DNA from: an uncultured Collinsella sp.
GTDB lineage: Bacteria; Actinomycetota; Coriobacteriia; Coriobacteriales; Coriobacteriaceae
Direction: 5' to 3'
Assembly (NCBI GenBank): GCA_902461085.1
Contig: CABPWH010000005.1
Location: forward strand, 1 to 50,324
Length of the DNA: 50,324 bases
Shown: piece by piece, positions 8,691 to 16,143 of the stretch
Layout: every line of letters begins with the position of its first letter
How positions within the stretch are numbered: position 1 is the stretch's first letter
Notes under the pieces: generated by a model
Told to the model about the DNA's origin: nothing
What the model saw: the letters and a program-made list of their open reading frames with translations, nothing else
Databases searched by the model: none
Translations under genes and position numbers: made by a program

Positions 8691-9461
8691 ATGATCAAAG
8701 CCGCGTTTTTCGATATCGACGGTACGCTGCTGAGCTTTAAGACCCACCGGATTCCGGCGTCGGCGCAGCAGGTGCTCGACAGCTTTCGCGAGCAGGGGAT
8801 TGCGTGCGTGATCGCCACGGGCCGTCCGACCTACCAGATGCCGGACTGGCTGTTCGACCTGGGCTGGGATGCGTACATTACGCTTTCGGGCCAGCACTGC
8901 TTTGATGCCGAGGGAGTTTACCGCAGCTGCCCGATCGATCCGGACGACGTCGCGGTGATTGTGGACCAGGTGGCGCAGGGGCGCTACGACTCGCTGTGCA
9001 TGCAGGGCGAGAACTCGTTTGTGAACCGCCTGTCCGAGCGCGTGGTGACGGCTGGCAGCAACGCGGGAATCGTCTACCACGAGGAGCCGTTTGAGCACGC
9101 CTTTGACGCACCGGTCTACCAGTTCTGCGCCTTTGTGGACCCGGCCGACGAACATATCGTGACCGACGCCGTGTCGCATTCGCTCACCACGCGCTGGTGC
9201 GACCTGTTCTGCGACATTATTCCCGCTAACGGCGGCAAGGACCTGGGCGTGGCGGCGACGCTGGAGCGCCTGGATATCGACGCGAGCGAGGCGATCGCCT
9301 TTGGCGACGGCGAGAACGACCTATCGATGTTTTCCGCCGTGGGCACGAGCGTGGCCATGGGTAACGCACAGGACACGGTGAAAGCTGCGGCGACCTATGT
9401 GACGACCGCCGTGGACGACGACGGAATCTACAACGCCGCGAAGCACTTTGGCCTGTTATAG
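8691..9461 (+). CDS. Cof-type HAD hydrolase
   Basis: 256 aa. Motif I is FFDIDGTLLS at the N-terminus, motif II is VIATGRP, the catalytic Lys region is GGKDLGV, and motif IV is FGDGENDLSMF followed by the AMGNA segment typical of Cof/YidA proteins. The large C2B cap lies between motifs II and III. It is probably a cytosolic phosphatase for sugar phosphates or a related small substrate. It starts 6 bp after the ABC-F stop and is likely co-transcribed with it. Confidence 0.9.
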   Translation: MIKAAFFDIDGTLLSFKTHRIPASAQQVLDSFREQGIACVIATGRPTYQMPDWLFDLGWDAYITLSGQHCFDAEGVYRSCPIDPDDVAVIVDQVAQGRYDSLCMQGENSFVNRLSERVVTAGSNAGIVYHEEPFEHAFDAPVYQFCAFVDPADEHIVTDAVSHSLTTRWCDLFCDIIPANGGKDLGVAATLERLDIDASEAIAFGDGENDLSMFSAVGTSVAMGNAQDTVKAAATYVTTAVDDDGIYNAAKHFGLL

Positions 9462-9467
9462 CTGCGG

Positions 9468-9530
9468 CTCGGCACTTGGGGACGTTCCTTTTCTGCCGGC
9501 AGCTGGGGACACTCCTTGCGGTGCGTCCCC
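9468..9530. repeat. Palindromic repeat, GGGGACGTTCC family (copy 1)
   Basis: Contains GGCACTTGGGGACGTTCC, then GCCGGCAGCTGGGGACACTCC, then a GTCCCC end. The same words recur at 30206-30306 and 42933-42985, always between genes. It sits just after the Cof gene and may also act in termination. Confidence 0.6.
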
Positions 9531-9561
9531 ATTTTGTTTTCGTCCCGCACGTTTTGTGAAA

Positions 9562-9645
9562 CACGGCTAACTTTTAGACAAAGTAGTAAGACATGGGCAA
9601 CTTTTGCGGTAAAGTTAGCCGTGGAAAGTATCCAAAGGCTAACTA
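9562..9645. promoter_or_regulatory. Multi-site operator upstream of the DtxR-family gene
   Basis: Four copies of a GGnnAACTw half-site are present: 9565-9573, 9595-9603, 9612-9620 (inverted) and 9637-9645. The first and third lie in a perfect 13-bp inverted repeat (9562-9574 with 9611-9623). Position directly before a metalloregulator gene suggests autoregulation. Related half-sites recur before the metal exporter at 16144. Confidence 0.65.
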
Positions 9646-9668
9646 GCAATCATCGCGAAAGGCGGCCC

Positions 9669-10058
9669 ATGGCCCTACGTGAATCCGGAGAAGACTATCT
9701 CGAATCGATCTACGTTCTGTCGGAACGTCAGGGCATCGTGCGCTCGATCGACGTTGCGGAGTACCTCGGCGTAACCAAGGCGAGCGTTTCCAAGGCCATG
9801 GCGACGCTGGAAAGCAACGGCTATGTCGAAATGGGCAAGCGCGACGTTCATCTGACGGAGCGTGGTCTGGAGGTCGCTCGTCAAATGTGGGAGCGTCACT
9901 GCTTTTTCGTGGGGCTGCTGGAGGATGCGGGTGTTTCGGCTGAGGTCGCGTCGCAAGAGGGCTGCCACATGGAGCACTGCCTGAGCGAGGAGAGCTTTGA
10001 GAAGCTGAGGGCGATGCTGGGGCGGGACGGTGTTTCGGCGCCAACAATGACCGACTAG
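9669..10058 (+). CDS. DtxR/MntR-family metal-dependent transcriptional repressor
   Basis: 129 aa. ESGEDYLESIYVL opens the DtxR/MntR winged-helix domain. DVAEYLGVTKASVSKAMATL is the helix-turn-helix, followed by the wing (GYVEMGKRDVHLTERG). The dimerisation helices hold metal-ligand candidates: Glu and His in RHCFFVGLL and in EGCHMEHCLSEE, like the MntR site. The short length, with no SH3-like third domain, fits MntR more than DtxR/IdeR. It should bind DNA when loaded with Mn(II) or Fe(II). The ATG follows GAAAGGCGG. The longer frame from 9516 crosses the operator and is not used. Confidence 0.88.
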   Translation: MALRESGEDYLESIYVLSERQGIVRSIDVAEYLGVTKASVSKAMATLESNGYVEMGKRDVHLTERGLEVARQMWERHCFFVGLLEDAGVSAEVASQEGCHMEHCLSEESFEKLRAMLGRDGVSAPTMTD

Positions 10059-10198
10059 CACTCCCGCAGTGGCGCGCCTCCCGCGCCGGAACGGCGCGGG
10101 ACAGCGACCGAGACGAGTGGTCCCACCAACTAAGTCCAACTCAGACAAGGAACCCCACCAGCAAGCGATGCCCAAGAACCGCCAGCTGTGTCAACGCA

Positions 10199-10325
10199 GG
10201 TCGGGGCCGGGCTTGGTTTTGAAAACACTCCGCAGCGCGAGGCCCGTCTTTCCGTTGCTCCGCAGGAGCAGGAAAGACGGGCCTCATGCGCGAGGACGTT
10301 TTCAAAACCAAGCCCGGCCCCGACC
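10199..10325. repeat. 127-bp nested hairpin between convergent genes
   Basis: The outer arms 10199-10226 and 10298-10325 are 28-bp perfect inverted repeats. Inside lie a 15-bp perfect stem (10239-10253 with 10271-10285) and a 6-bp stem (TGCTCC 10256-10261 with GGAGCA 10265-10270) closed by a 3-nt loop. It sits between the ends of the DtxR gene and the P-type ATPase gene, so it could terminate both, or be a mobile palindrome. A smaller CCCGCGCCG/CGGCGCGGG hairpin lies at 10078-10098. Confidence 0.85.
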
Positions 10326-10340
10326 GGACGGCCACGTATG

Positions 10341-12293
10341 CTACAGGTTCTTAACACCCATCGCGCGCATGGCGTTCAGGATGGCGATGATCGCCACGCC
10401 TACGTCGCCGAACACGGCAAGCCACATGTTGGCGATGCCCAGTGCCGCAAGCACCAGAATCAGCAACTTAATGCCCAGCGCAAAGATGATGTTCTGCCAA
10501 ACAATCGACATGGTCTTGCGCGCCACGCGGATCGCGCGGGAGATGTTGGACGGCTTGTCATCCATGAGCACGACGTCCGCCGCCTCAATTGCGGCGTCCG
10601 AGCCCATAGCGCCCATGGCGATGCCCACATCGGCGCGCGTGAGCACGGGTGCGTCGTTGATACCGTCGCCGACAAAGGCGAGCTTGCCCTTGCCGCTTTC
10701 GGCTGCGAGCAACGCCTCAACACGCTCGACCTTATCGCCCGGCAGCAGCTGCGCGTGGAACTCGTCGAGACTGAGTTGCTTGGCCACAGACGCCGCAACC
10801 TCCTCGCGGTCGCCCGTGAGCATGACGGTGCGCTTGACGCCGGCGGCGTGCAGGTCGCGAATCGTTTGCTCGGCATCGGCCTTGACGGTGTCGGCAATTA
10901 CAATGTGGCCGGCATAGATGCCATCGACCAGCACGTGGAGGATCGTACCGACGACCTCGCAATTGGGCGCTTCGATGCCGGTCGCTGCGAGCATCTTGGC
11001 GTTGCCGACGACGACGTGCCTGCCGTCGATGTTCGCCGTCACGCCATGGCCCGCGTCGTTGGTGGAGTCGCTTACGCGCTTGGGGTCGACCTCGCCCTGG
11101 AAGGCGGCGCGCACCGACTGCGCGATGGGGTGATCGGAGAATGACTCGGCGAGGGCTGCGACTTCAAGCAGCGATTGCTCGGTATAGCCTGCCTCGGGGT
11201 GCACCGCAACCACCGAGAACGTGCCGTTGGTGAGGGTGCCCGTTTTGTCGAAGACGACGGTGTCCACGTAGGCGAGCGTTTCGAGGTAGTTAGAACCCTT
11301 GATGAGAACGCCCAGCTTGGATGCGCCGCCGATGCCGCCAAAGAAGCTGAGCGGCACGCTGATCACGAGCGCGCACGGGCAGCTGACGACCAGGAAGGTC
11401 AGGCCGCGCAGGATCCAGTCGGACCAGGCGCCGGTGACCAAGCCGCCGCCGAGCGCGAGTACCGCGGCGGCGCCGGTGACGGCGGGCGTGTAGACGCGGG
11501 CGAAGCGCGTGATGAAGTTCTCGGTGCGCGCCTTCTTTTCGCTGGCGTTTTCTACGAGCTCCAGGACGCGCGCGACGGTGGACTCGCCAAATGGCTTGGT
11601 GGTGCGCACGTGGATGAGACCCGTCATGTTGATGCAGCCGCTGATGATATCGTCTCCGGTTTTGGCCGGGCGGGGGACTGATTCGCCCGTGAGCGCGGCG
11701 GTATCGAGCTGTGTCTCGCCTTCGACGATGACGCCGTCGATAGGCACGCGCTCGCCGGGCTTGACGACGATGACGGTGCCCACGGCGATGTCATCGGGGA
11801 AGACCTGCTCGAGTGTGCCGTCGGGTTGCTCGACGTTGGCGTAGTCGGGCGCGATGTCCATCATGGCGCTGATCGACTTGCGGCTCTTGCCCACGGCGTA
11901 TGCCTGGAACAGCTCGCCGACCTGGTAGAACAGCATGACGGCGGCGCCTTCGGCCATGTGCGGGTCGGTGTCGGGGAAGAGCACCATGGCAAACGCGCCG
12001 ATGGTCGCGACGGCCATGAGGAAGCTCTCGTCGAACGCCTTGCCGCGGCGGATGTTGTTGTATGCCTTTTGGAGCACGTCGTAGCCGGCAATCAAAAAAG
12101 GCACGAGGAACAGTGCGAAGCTGGCGTAGATGTCGCCCGGGGTGCCGAATGCGGCAGTGAGGGTGCCGAGCTCATCGAGGGCGTACACCACGGCAAAAAT
12201 GCCCAGCGCTACCAGGATGCGGTTGCGCTTATGCTCGAGTGACTCTTTTTTCTTGCGCTTCTTCTTTTTCTTCTTGGGGTCGGCGGTGGCCAT
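10341..12293 (-). CDS. Heavy-metal-translocating P1B-type ATPase (Zn/Cd/Pb-like)
   Basis: 650 aa. The start is ATG 12291-12293 behind GGGAGGAT; the longer frame lacks a site and crosses the operator. The N-terminus is very Lys-rich (DPKKKKKKRKKKE) and has no fused HMA domain. Membrane helices follow, then the actuator motif (LTGESVP), the metal-site motif SCPCALV in the sixth helix, the phosphorylation site DKTGTLTNG, and GDGINDAPVLTRADVG. CPC proteins of this subtype export Zn(II), Cd(II) or Pb(II), although Cu pumps also use CPC. The missing metal-binding domain is encoded separately at 12394-12612, and the ArsR gene upstream supports metal detoxification. Confidence 0.92.
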   Translation of the reverse strand: MATADPKKKKKKRKKKESLEHKRNRILVALGIFAVVYALDELGTLTAAFGTPGDIYASFALFLVPFLIAGYDVLQKAYNNIRRGKAFDESFLMAVATIGAFAMVLFPDTDPHMAEGAAVMLFYQVGELFQAYAVGKSRKSISAMMDIAPDYANVEQPDGTLEQVFPDDIAVGTVIVVKPGERVPIDGVIVEGETQLDTAALTGESVPRPAKTGDDIISGCINMTGLIHVRTTKPFGESTVARVLELVENASEKKARTENFITRFARVYTPAVTGAAAVLALGGGLVTGAWSDWILRGLTFLVVSCPCALVISVPLSFFGGIGGASKLGVLIKGSNYLETLAYVDTVVFDKTGTLTNGTFSVVAVHPEAGYTEQSLLEVAALAESFSDHPIAQSVRAAFQGEVDPKRVSDSTNDAGHGVTANIDGRHVVVGNAKMLAATGIEAPNCEVVGTILHVLVDGIYAGHIVIADTVKADAEQTIRDLHAAGVKRTVMLTGDREEVAASVAKQLSLDEFHAQLLPGDKVERVEALLAAESGKGKLAFVGDGINDAPVLTRADVGIAMGAMGSDAAIEAADVVLMDDKPSNISRAIRVARKTMSIVWQNIIFALGIKLLILVLAALGIANMWLAVFGDVGVAIIAILNAMRAMGVKNL

Positions 12294-12316
12294 GACTCGT
12301 ATCCTCCCATTTGAAT

Positions 12317-12337
12317 GTATGAACACTCGCTCATATA
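12317..12337 (-). promoter_or_regulatory. ArsR/CadC-type operator before the ATPase gene
   Basis: GTATGAACACTCGCTCATATA reads almost the same as the two sites before the ArsR gene (13055-13076 and 13090-13111). It lies 24 bp upstream of the ATPase start codon, so the pump gene probably has its own repressed promoter in addition to read-through from arsR. Confidence 0.65.
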
Positions 12338-12393
12338 ATTTCGCGAGCAAAGGCCGCGGCAAGCGCGGCCTTGCGGGTTGGCGTAAACCTGGG

Positions 12394-12612
12394 CTAGAGA
12401 ATTATCTCGCAGTCCGGCTCGGCGTCGGCCGTAAACTCTACAACGCGGTTGAGCACCTCGTCGAACTCGGCGTCATCGGCCTCGAGCGTCAACTTCTGGG
12501 TCATAAAGATGACGGACACGGATTTGACGCCCTCGAGCTTGGCCAGCTCGTCCTGAAGCTCGCGCGCACAGTTGGCGCAGTCGATCTCGTCGAGTTTAAA
12601 CTGCTTTTTCAT
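12394..12612 (-). CDS. Small HMA-domain metal-binding protein
   Basis: 72 aa, a single heavy-metal-associated domain. The metal ligands are Cys12 and Cys15 in EIDCANCARELQ, the CxxC loop of CopZ/ZntA-type domains. The GVKSVSVIFMTQKLTLE strand pattern matches the ferredoxin-like fold. The final segment is acidic (DAEFDEVL, ADAEPDCEIIL). In most bacteria this domain is fused to the pump; here it is free and lies between the ArsR and ATPase genes, so it probably delivers metal to, or gates, that ATPase. The ATG follows AGAAAGGAA. Confidence 0.9.
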   Translation of the reverse strand: MKKQFKLDEIDCANCARELQDELAKLEGVKSVSVIFMTQKLTLEADDAEFDEVLNRVVEFTADAEPDCEIIL

Positions 12613-12675
12613 GGTGGGTTCCTTTCTCTGTATTTGCGGCTTGGGTGCAGGCCGCGCTGGTACCGTGGTTGGTCG

Positions 12676-13041
12676 CTATTCGCAGATGTGGCTCATGCCC
12701 TGGTTGAGCATGGTGTAGACGTGGTCGTCGGCGAGCGAGTAGAGGATATTGCGCCCGTCGCGCCGGAATTTAACCAGGTGCGACTGCTTGAGTGTGCGCA
12801 GCTGGTGCGACACCGCGGACTGCGAGGTTTCGGTCGCTTCGGCGATGTCTGCCACGCAGAGCTCGCGGCCCATGAGGGCATAGAGGATCTTGATGCGCGT
12901 GGTGTCGCTGAAGACCTTGAACAGGTCGGCGAGGTCGTAGAGAAGCTCCTCGTCGGGAAGGTCCTCGGGCGAGCAGGTGGTCGGGATCGCGGGTTCGGTG
13001 GCCTCGATGTCGAGTTTCGTTTCATCAACGCGGAGGCTCAT
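12676..13041 (-). CDS. ArsR/SmtB-family metal-sensing repressor (CadC-like)
   Basis: 121 aa. The winged helix contains DLFKVFSDTTRIKILYALM and the recognition helix SQSAVSHQLRTLKQSHLVKFRRDGR. The alpha-3 metal-site motif ELCVADIAE places Cys62 and Asp65 where CadC/CmtR-like sensors hold thiol ligands. Cys23 in the N-terminal arm and the C-terminal HICE could add ligands, as in CadC. It should leave DNA on binding Cd(II), Pb(II) or Zn(II) and so derepress the downstream HMA and ATPase genes. The start codon lies 13 bp from the first operator. Confidence 0.9.
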   Translation of the reverse strand: MSLRVDETKLDIEATEPAIPTTCSPEDLPDEELLYDLADLFKVFSDTTRIKILYALMGRELCVADIAEATETSQSAVSHQLRTLKQSHLVKFRRDGRNILYSLADDHVYTMLNQGMSHICE

Positions 13042-13054
13042 TGCAATATCCTTT

Positions 13055-13111
13055 CATATGAACATGCGCTCATATAATTTACTTTCGATTATATGAGTGC
13101 ATGTTCATATG
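13055..13111. promoter_or_regulatory. Pair of near-identical operators facing each other before arsR
   Basis: Positions 13055-13076 and 13090-13111 are 22-bp imperfect palindromes of the SmtB/CadC type (ATATGA-nnn-TGTTCATAT). Read in the same sense they differ at one base. They are in opposite orientation, 13 bp apart, and flank an AT-rich stretch likely to hold the promoter. Confidence 0.75.
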
Positions 13112-13198
13112 TCAATGACGTTCAGGTAATTCGTTGTACAAAATGATGGGGAATAGTGGACGAGATCCCGGACTGAGCGTTTTTTGATAGTCGATGCC

Positions 13199-13451
13199 AA
13201 GGTGGGTACCCTCGTGCCGTGCAAAAAATGGAGTATTCTGCAACTATAGGGGGTCCGCTAATTTATTGCAGGTCATATAATGCAGTTCAAGAGTTATCTT
13301 AGGGTGTTAATCCGATGAGTTCTTCCTCAAATGTTGCCTAACGCTCTCACGCAAGAGTGATTTCGCTTCACATTTGGATCCACTCGAGGGTGATAGACAC
13401 CCGACCCTGCTGAATACTCGCAATTTTGCACGTCGCTAGGGTACCCACCTT
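13199..13451. repeat. 253-bp element with long imperfect terminal inverted repeats
   Basis: The ends AAGGTGGGTACCCT (13199-13212) and AGGGTACCCACCTT (13438-13451) are perfect inverted copies. The similarity extends inward for about 44 bp with mismatches, including GTGCAAAA and GAGTATTC. The interior has no credible ORF and is AT-richer than nearby genes; it contains a GGGTG-CACCC mini-hairpin. No target-site duplication is visible. It resembles a MITE or a structured RNA locus, and fills most of the gap between arsR and the nuclease-like gene. Confidence 0.6.
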
Positions 13452-13461
13452 GTTAGCCGGC

Positions 13462-14652
13462 CTAGTCTCCGGCCCCGAAGACCCTGCCCTCGGGCGCGAG
13501 GCTGCTTGTTTGGGCAAATGATGGGCTGTCGGATTCGACAGTCTGCATGTCATCGATTGCCGGAACTTCATTAATTGTCGGGTCATCCAGCGTGATGCCT
13601 TCGAGCGTTGCTTTTTCGAGGTCGATTCGTTGACGCTCTTTGGAATCCTGGCGAAGCTGCTTCTGAATTCGCTTTTTCTCTTCTATAAACCTTCTGAGCA
13701 CAAACTGTCTCAGGTCCTCTTGCATGACTTGAAAGTCTTTTGGCAGACGCGAGGGGCGTACGCCCTCTCTCCGTTGGATTGCTTCCATGACCCTAACGAA
13801 AGCGCTGGCATGCATAAAGGAATAACGACTGACGGTGATGATTCCGTATCCCATGGACGCAAGCGCATTCTTGCGCTCCTCATCGATGGCGCGGTCTTCT
13901 TCCGCGTCATGATAAAAACCGTTGTATTCAATGTCTGTGCGAGATTTCTTTAGATACGCATCCATAAAGAACTTTTTGCGTCTCGTGAGATTCTTTGCGG
14001 CAGTGGTGACCTGCACCTCGTAATCGGTCTCAATTCCTTTAATACCAAGCCCTCCTTCGCTTTTGGGCAGCGTTAGCATCATGACAAATGCCGTTTCCAT
14101 GGGAGACCGGCATCCGTCGCGCACACATTGGATCGCCTTTCGGGCAAGGGCCAGACCGTCGCATCTGGTAATGGAATTAAAGAACTGCTTTAACCTCTCG
14201 GTCGAGGTGAGCGCGAAACGCTCGGCATAGGAGGTGGAAGAGTCGGTTCCAAGGGAATAAGCGCCGCACAGTTCAAAGTAGTACTCCACTAGTTCGCGAA
14301 AAGAAAGATAGGTGGCGGCCTGAAGTGCGCAAAGCTCAACGCTAACAATGAAGATGCCATCTTCAAGCTCTATAAAGCGTGAGTTCGAGAATCGTTTTGA
14401 AGAAACGTGGCATTGACAGTTCATTGCATAGCGCGCATTCCTGCGATCAAACACCATCACCTCGAGGGAATCATTTGCGTCGAAGGAAACATCATGTTTG
14501 GTGAGCCATTCTGCGGCTGCGTCAAGGAGCGTTCCGGTGGGACATGATCCGTAAATCGCGGCAGGGCTACAGGACTCGATGCCTTTCGCAGACACCGAAT
14601 GCGCGGCCTGGTAGACCGCTTTTGCAGTGGTATGTGACAATACGATACTCAT
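13462..14652 (-). CDS. Protein with DUF559/Vsr-like PD-(D/E)XK nuclease domain
   Basis: 396 aa, not recognised as a named family. The middle part reads CRSPMETAFVMMLTLP, then FFMDAYLKKSRTDIEYNG, then EERKNALASMGYGIITV. This order (SPMExxL helix, Asp in a beta-hairpin, ExN, RD/ERK helix, Gly-Tyr strand) matches endonuclease-like DUF559 domains found after AbiEi-like regions. The Asp and Glu would be the metal-binding residues. The C-terminal 100 residues are charged and coiled (RRFIEEKKRIQKQLRQ), ending in a disordered tail. Base composition is clearly lower in GC than neighbours, and AT-rich non-coding DNA flanks it, so transfer is likely. A defence or accessory nuclease role is inference. 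Confidence 0.6.
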   Translation of the reverse strand: MSIVLSHTTAKAVYQAAHSVSAKGIESCSPAAIYGSCPTGTLLDAAAEWLTKHDVSFDANDSLEVMVFDRRNARYAMNCQCHVSSKRFSNSRFIELEDGIFIVSVELCALQAATYLSFRELVEYYFELCGAYSLGTDSSTSYAERFALTSTERLKQFFNSITRCDGLALARKAIQCVRDGCRSPMETAFVMMLTLPKSEGGLGIKGIETDYEVQVTTAAKNLTRRKKFFMDAYLKKSRTDIEYNGFYHDAEEDRAIDEERKNALASMGYGIITVSRYSFMHASAFVRVMEAIQRREGVRPSRLPKDFQVMQEDLRQFVLRRFIEEKKRIQKQLRQDSKERQRIDLEKATLEGITLDDPTINEVPAIDDMQTVESDSPSFAQTSSLAPEGRVFGAGD

Positions 14653-14931
14653 GGTATATATCGTGCCAGCTAATGCCGTGTTGATGGCGCTGAGTGAAAA
14701 AGTCGTTTTAGAGGTCTAACCAAATGCTGTCCAAAAGCTTGACGCAATTATGAGTTGGTATGCCCTAAATAAAAGTTTTCGCAGCTTAGCTATAGCATAT
14801 AACTACTCAATTGCCGCACATTTGATAGTGATGCATCACCATCCGACAACGAATTACGTGTCGGGAATTGGCCGAAATCGTTCGCAATGAGTGTTCAGAA
14901 TTTGTGATGGCAGGTTTATTTGTGGAACGTA
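14653..14931. other. AT-rich intergenic region
   Basis: About 280 bp upstream of the nuclease-like gene. It is markedly AT-richer than the rest of the window. I see no ORF with a ribosome site, no tRNA and no clear inverted repeat. It may hold the promoter of the leftward gene. Confidence 0.4.
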
Positions 14932-14975
14932 GGGCGGCCCCGCTGCGGGGTTTCCCGCTGCGAGGCCGCCCGTGA
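14932..14975 (-). terminator. Hairpin downstream of the exonuclease gene
   Basis: GGGCGGCC and GGCCGCCC pair across a GC-rich loop about 30 bp beyond the exonuclease stop. The T-tract is weak, so termination is probable but not certain. Confidence 0.5.
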
Positions 14976-15003
14976 TCTACGCCGGAGTTTGTCGTAGACG
15001 TTT

Positions 15004-15972
15004 CTACTTGGCAAACAGGTTCTTGAGGTTGAACTCGGCTTGGACGGTGCGGAGCATGAGGTCGGTGTCGTCGAGGCCCAGGTGCTGCTCGTTGGCGTCG
15101 GCGGCGAGGGTGCCACGGCGGCGCGCCCAGTTCTCGAGCGCGGCGGGCGCGGACTCGCGGGGGAGCGAGCGCACGTCGGCGTCCAAGCTGCGGCAGATCT
15201 GGCGCGAATCGATGACGATAATCTTGCCGGCACGACGCGCCTCGGCGTAACCGTCCAGGTGAATCTTGAACCAGCTGTCCTCGAACGCGGCGTTATGCGC
15301 CATGTACGGGTACTTCTTCATAAGCTTGAGCAGCTGCTTCTGCAATTCTTTGTTCTCGCGGAACGGCTTTTTGCCGTCGATGTCGTCCCAGGTGATGTGG
15401 TGGATATTCGACAGCGGCACGTCCTCGCCGCGATAGATGTCGGGCAGGCCGCAGTAGTGCGCCTCGGCGTCATGCGGCACGGCGTCGCTGGTGAGCTCCA
15501 TGATTTCCCAGCCCACGTTGATGATGTAGCCGCGCTCGGGTGCACGGCCGGTGGTCTCGATATCGATACCGAGCACGGTGCCTTGGATGGGCTTGCGCGC
15601 GTAGGCGACGCCGAGCGCGTCGCGGTCGCCGCGGATTTCGCGCATGACGGACGCGGCGGTGCGCTTTTGCATCTTGCCGATGGCGGCGCAGGTGTCGGCA
15701 TCGGACAGGCCGCGCGAAAGCGTCGCGGGCGTCACGTTGCGCATGCGTGCCTCGCCAATCTGGTCGCACAGGTCGCGGTTGCGGTCGGCCAGGTCGCGCA
15801 CGGTGGCAAAGTCGAAGCCGGGGTCGCCCTCGGCGGTAAAGTACTCGGTCTCGAGCACCTTAAGGGCCTCTTCGCCCTTCTGGCGCTCGGACTCCATGGC
15901 GCCGTGATCGCCATAGATAAACATGGGGATAAACGGCTGGCGCTCGTATTCGAGTGCTTGCGAAACGTTCAT
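15004..15972 (-). CDS. DEDDh 3'-5' exonuclease
   Basis: 322 aa, starting at ATG 15970-15972 behind AAGGAG; the 26-residue upstream extension has no site. The exonuclease motifs are GIDIETTG (Asp137, Glu139), HNAAFEDSW (Exo II Asp) and HLGLDDTDLM (Exo III His and Asp), i.e. the DnaQ/RNase T-like fold with the DEDDh catalytic set. The first 125 residues form an extra domain with no family I can name. It could act on DNA or RNA ends; the closest relatives by eye are DNA polymerase epsilon-like proofreading domains. It is divergent from the metal exporter gene. Confidence 0.85.
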   Translation of the reverse strand: MNVSQALEYERQPFIPMFIYGDHGAMESERQKGEEALKVLETEYFTAEGDPGFDFATVRDLADRNRDLCDQIGEARMRNVTPATLSRGLSDADTCAAIGKMQKRTAASVMREIRGDRDALGVAYARKPIQGTVLGIDIETTGRAPERGYIINVGWEIMELTSDAVPHDAEAHYCGLPDIYRGEDVPLSNIHHITWDDIDGKKPFRENKELQKQLLKLMKKYPYMAHNAAFEDSWFKIHLDGYAEARRAGKIIVIDSRQICRSLDADVRSLPRESAPAALENWARRRGTLAADANEQHLGLDDTDLMLRTVQAEFNLKNLFAK

Positions 15973-16033
15973 AGACTGCTCCTTGGACGGGCCGCGTCGC
16001 GCGGTTCGGTGGCATTGAGTTATGGCGAGATGA

Positions 16034-16100
16034 TAGTTTACCATGGGCAACTATTGGCACCACGCCTAGGTCAACTACAATACCCTAGTTGACCGCTAGG
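16034..16100 (+). promoter_or_regulatory. Multi-site operator upstream of the metal exporter gene
   Basis: Four GGnnAACTA half-sites are present: 16034-16042 (inverted), 16045-16053, 16069-16077 and 16086-16094 (inverted). The word CATGGGCAACTnTTG at 16042-16056 matches the one before the DtxR-family gene (9592-9606) at 14 of 15 positions. A TACAAT -10 candidate follows the last half-site, so bound repressor would cover the promoter. Confidence 0.65.
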
Positions 16101-16143
16101 ACTTTTACAATGCTGCCGAAAGACACGAAAGGTTCCATCCTTC

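Noticed and set aside
7668..9179. 503-codon open frame opposite the ABC-F and Cof genes
   Set aside because: It crosses a true gene boundary and has no protein-family features.
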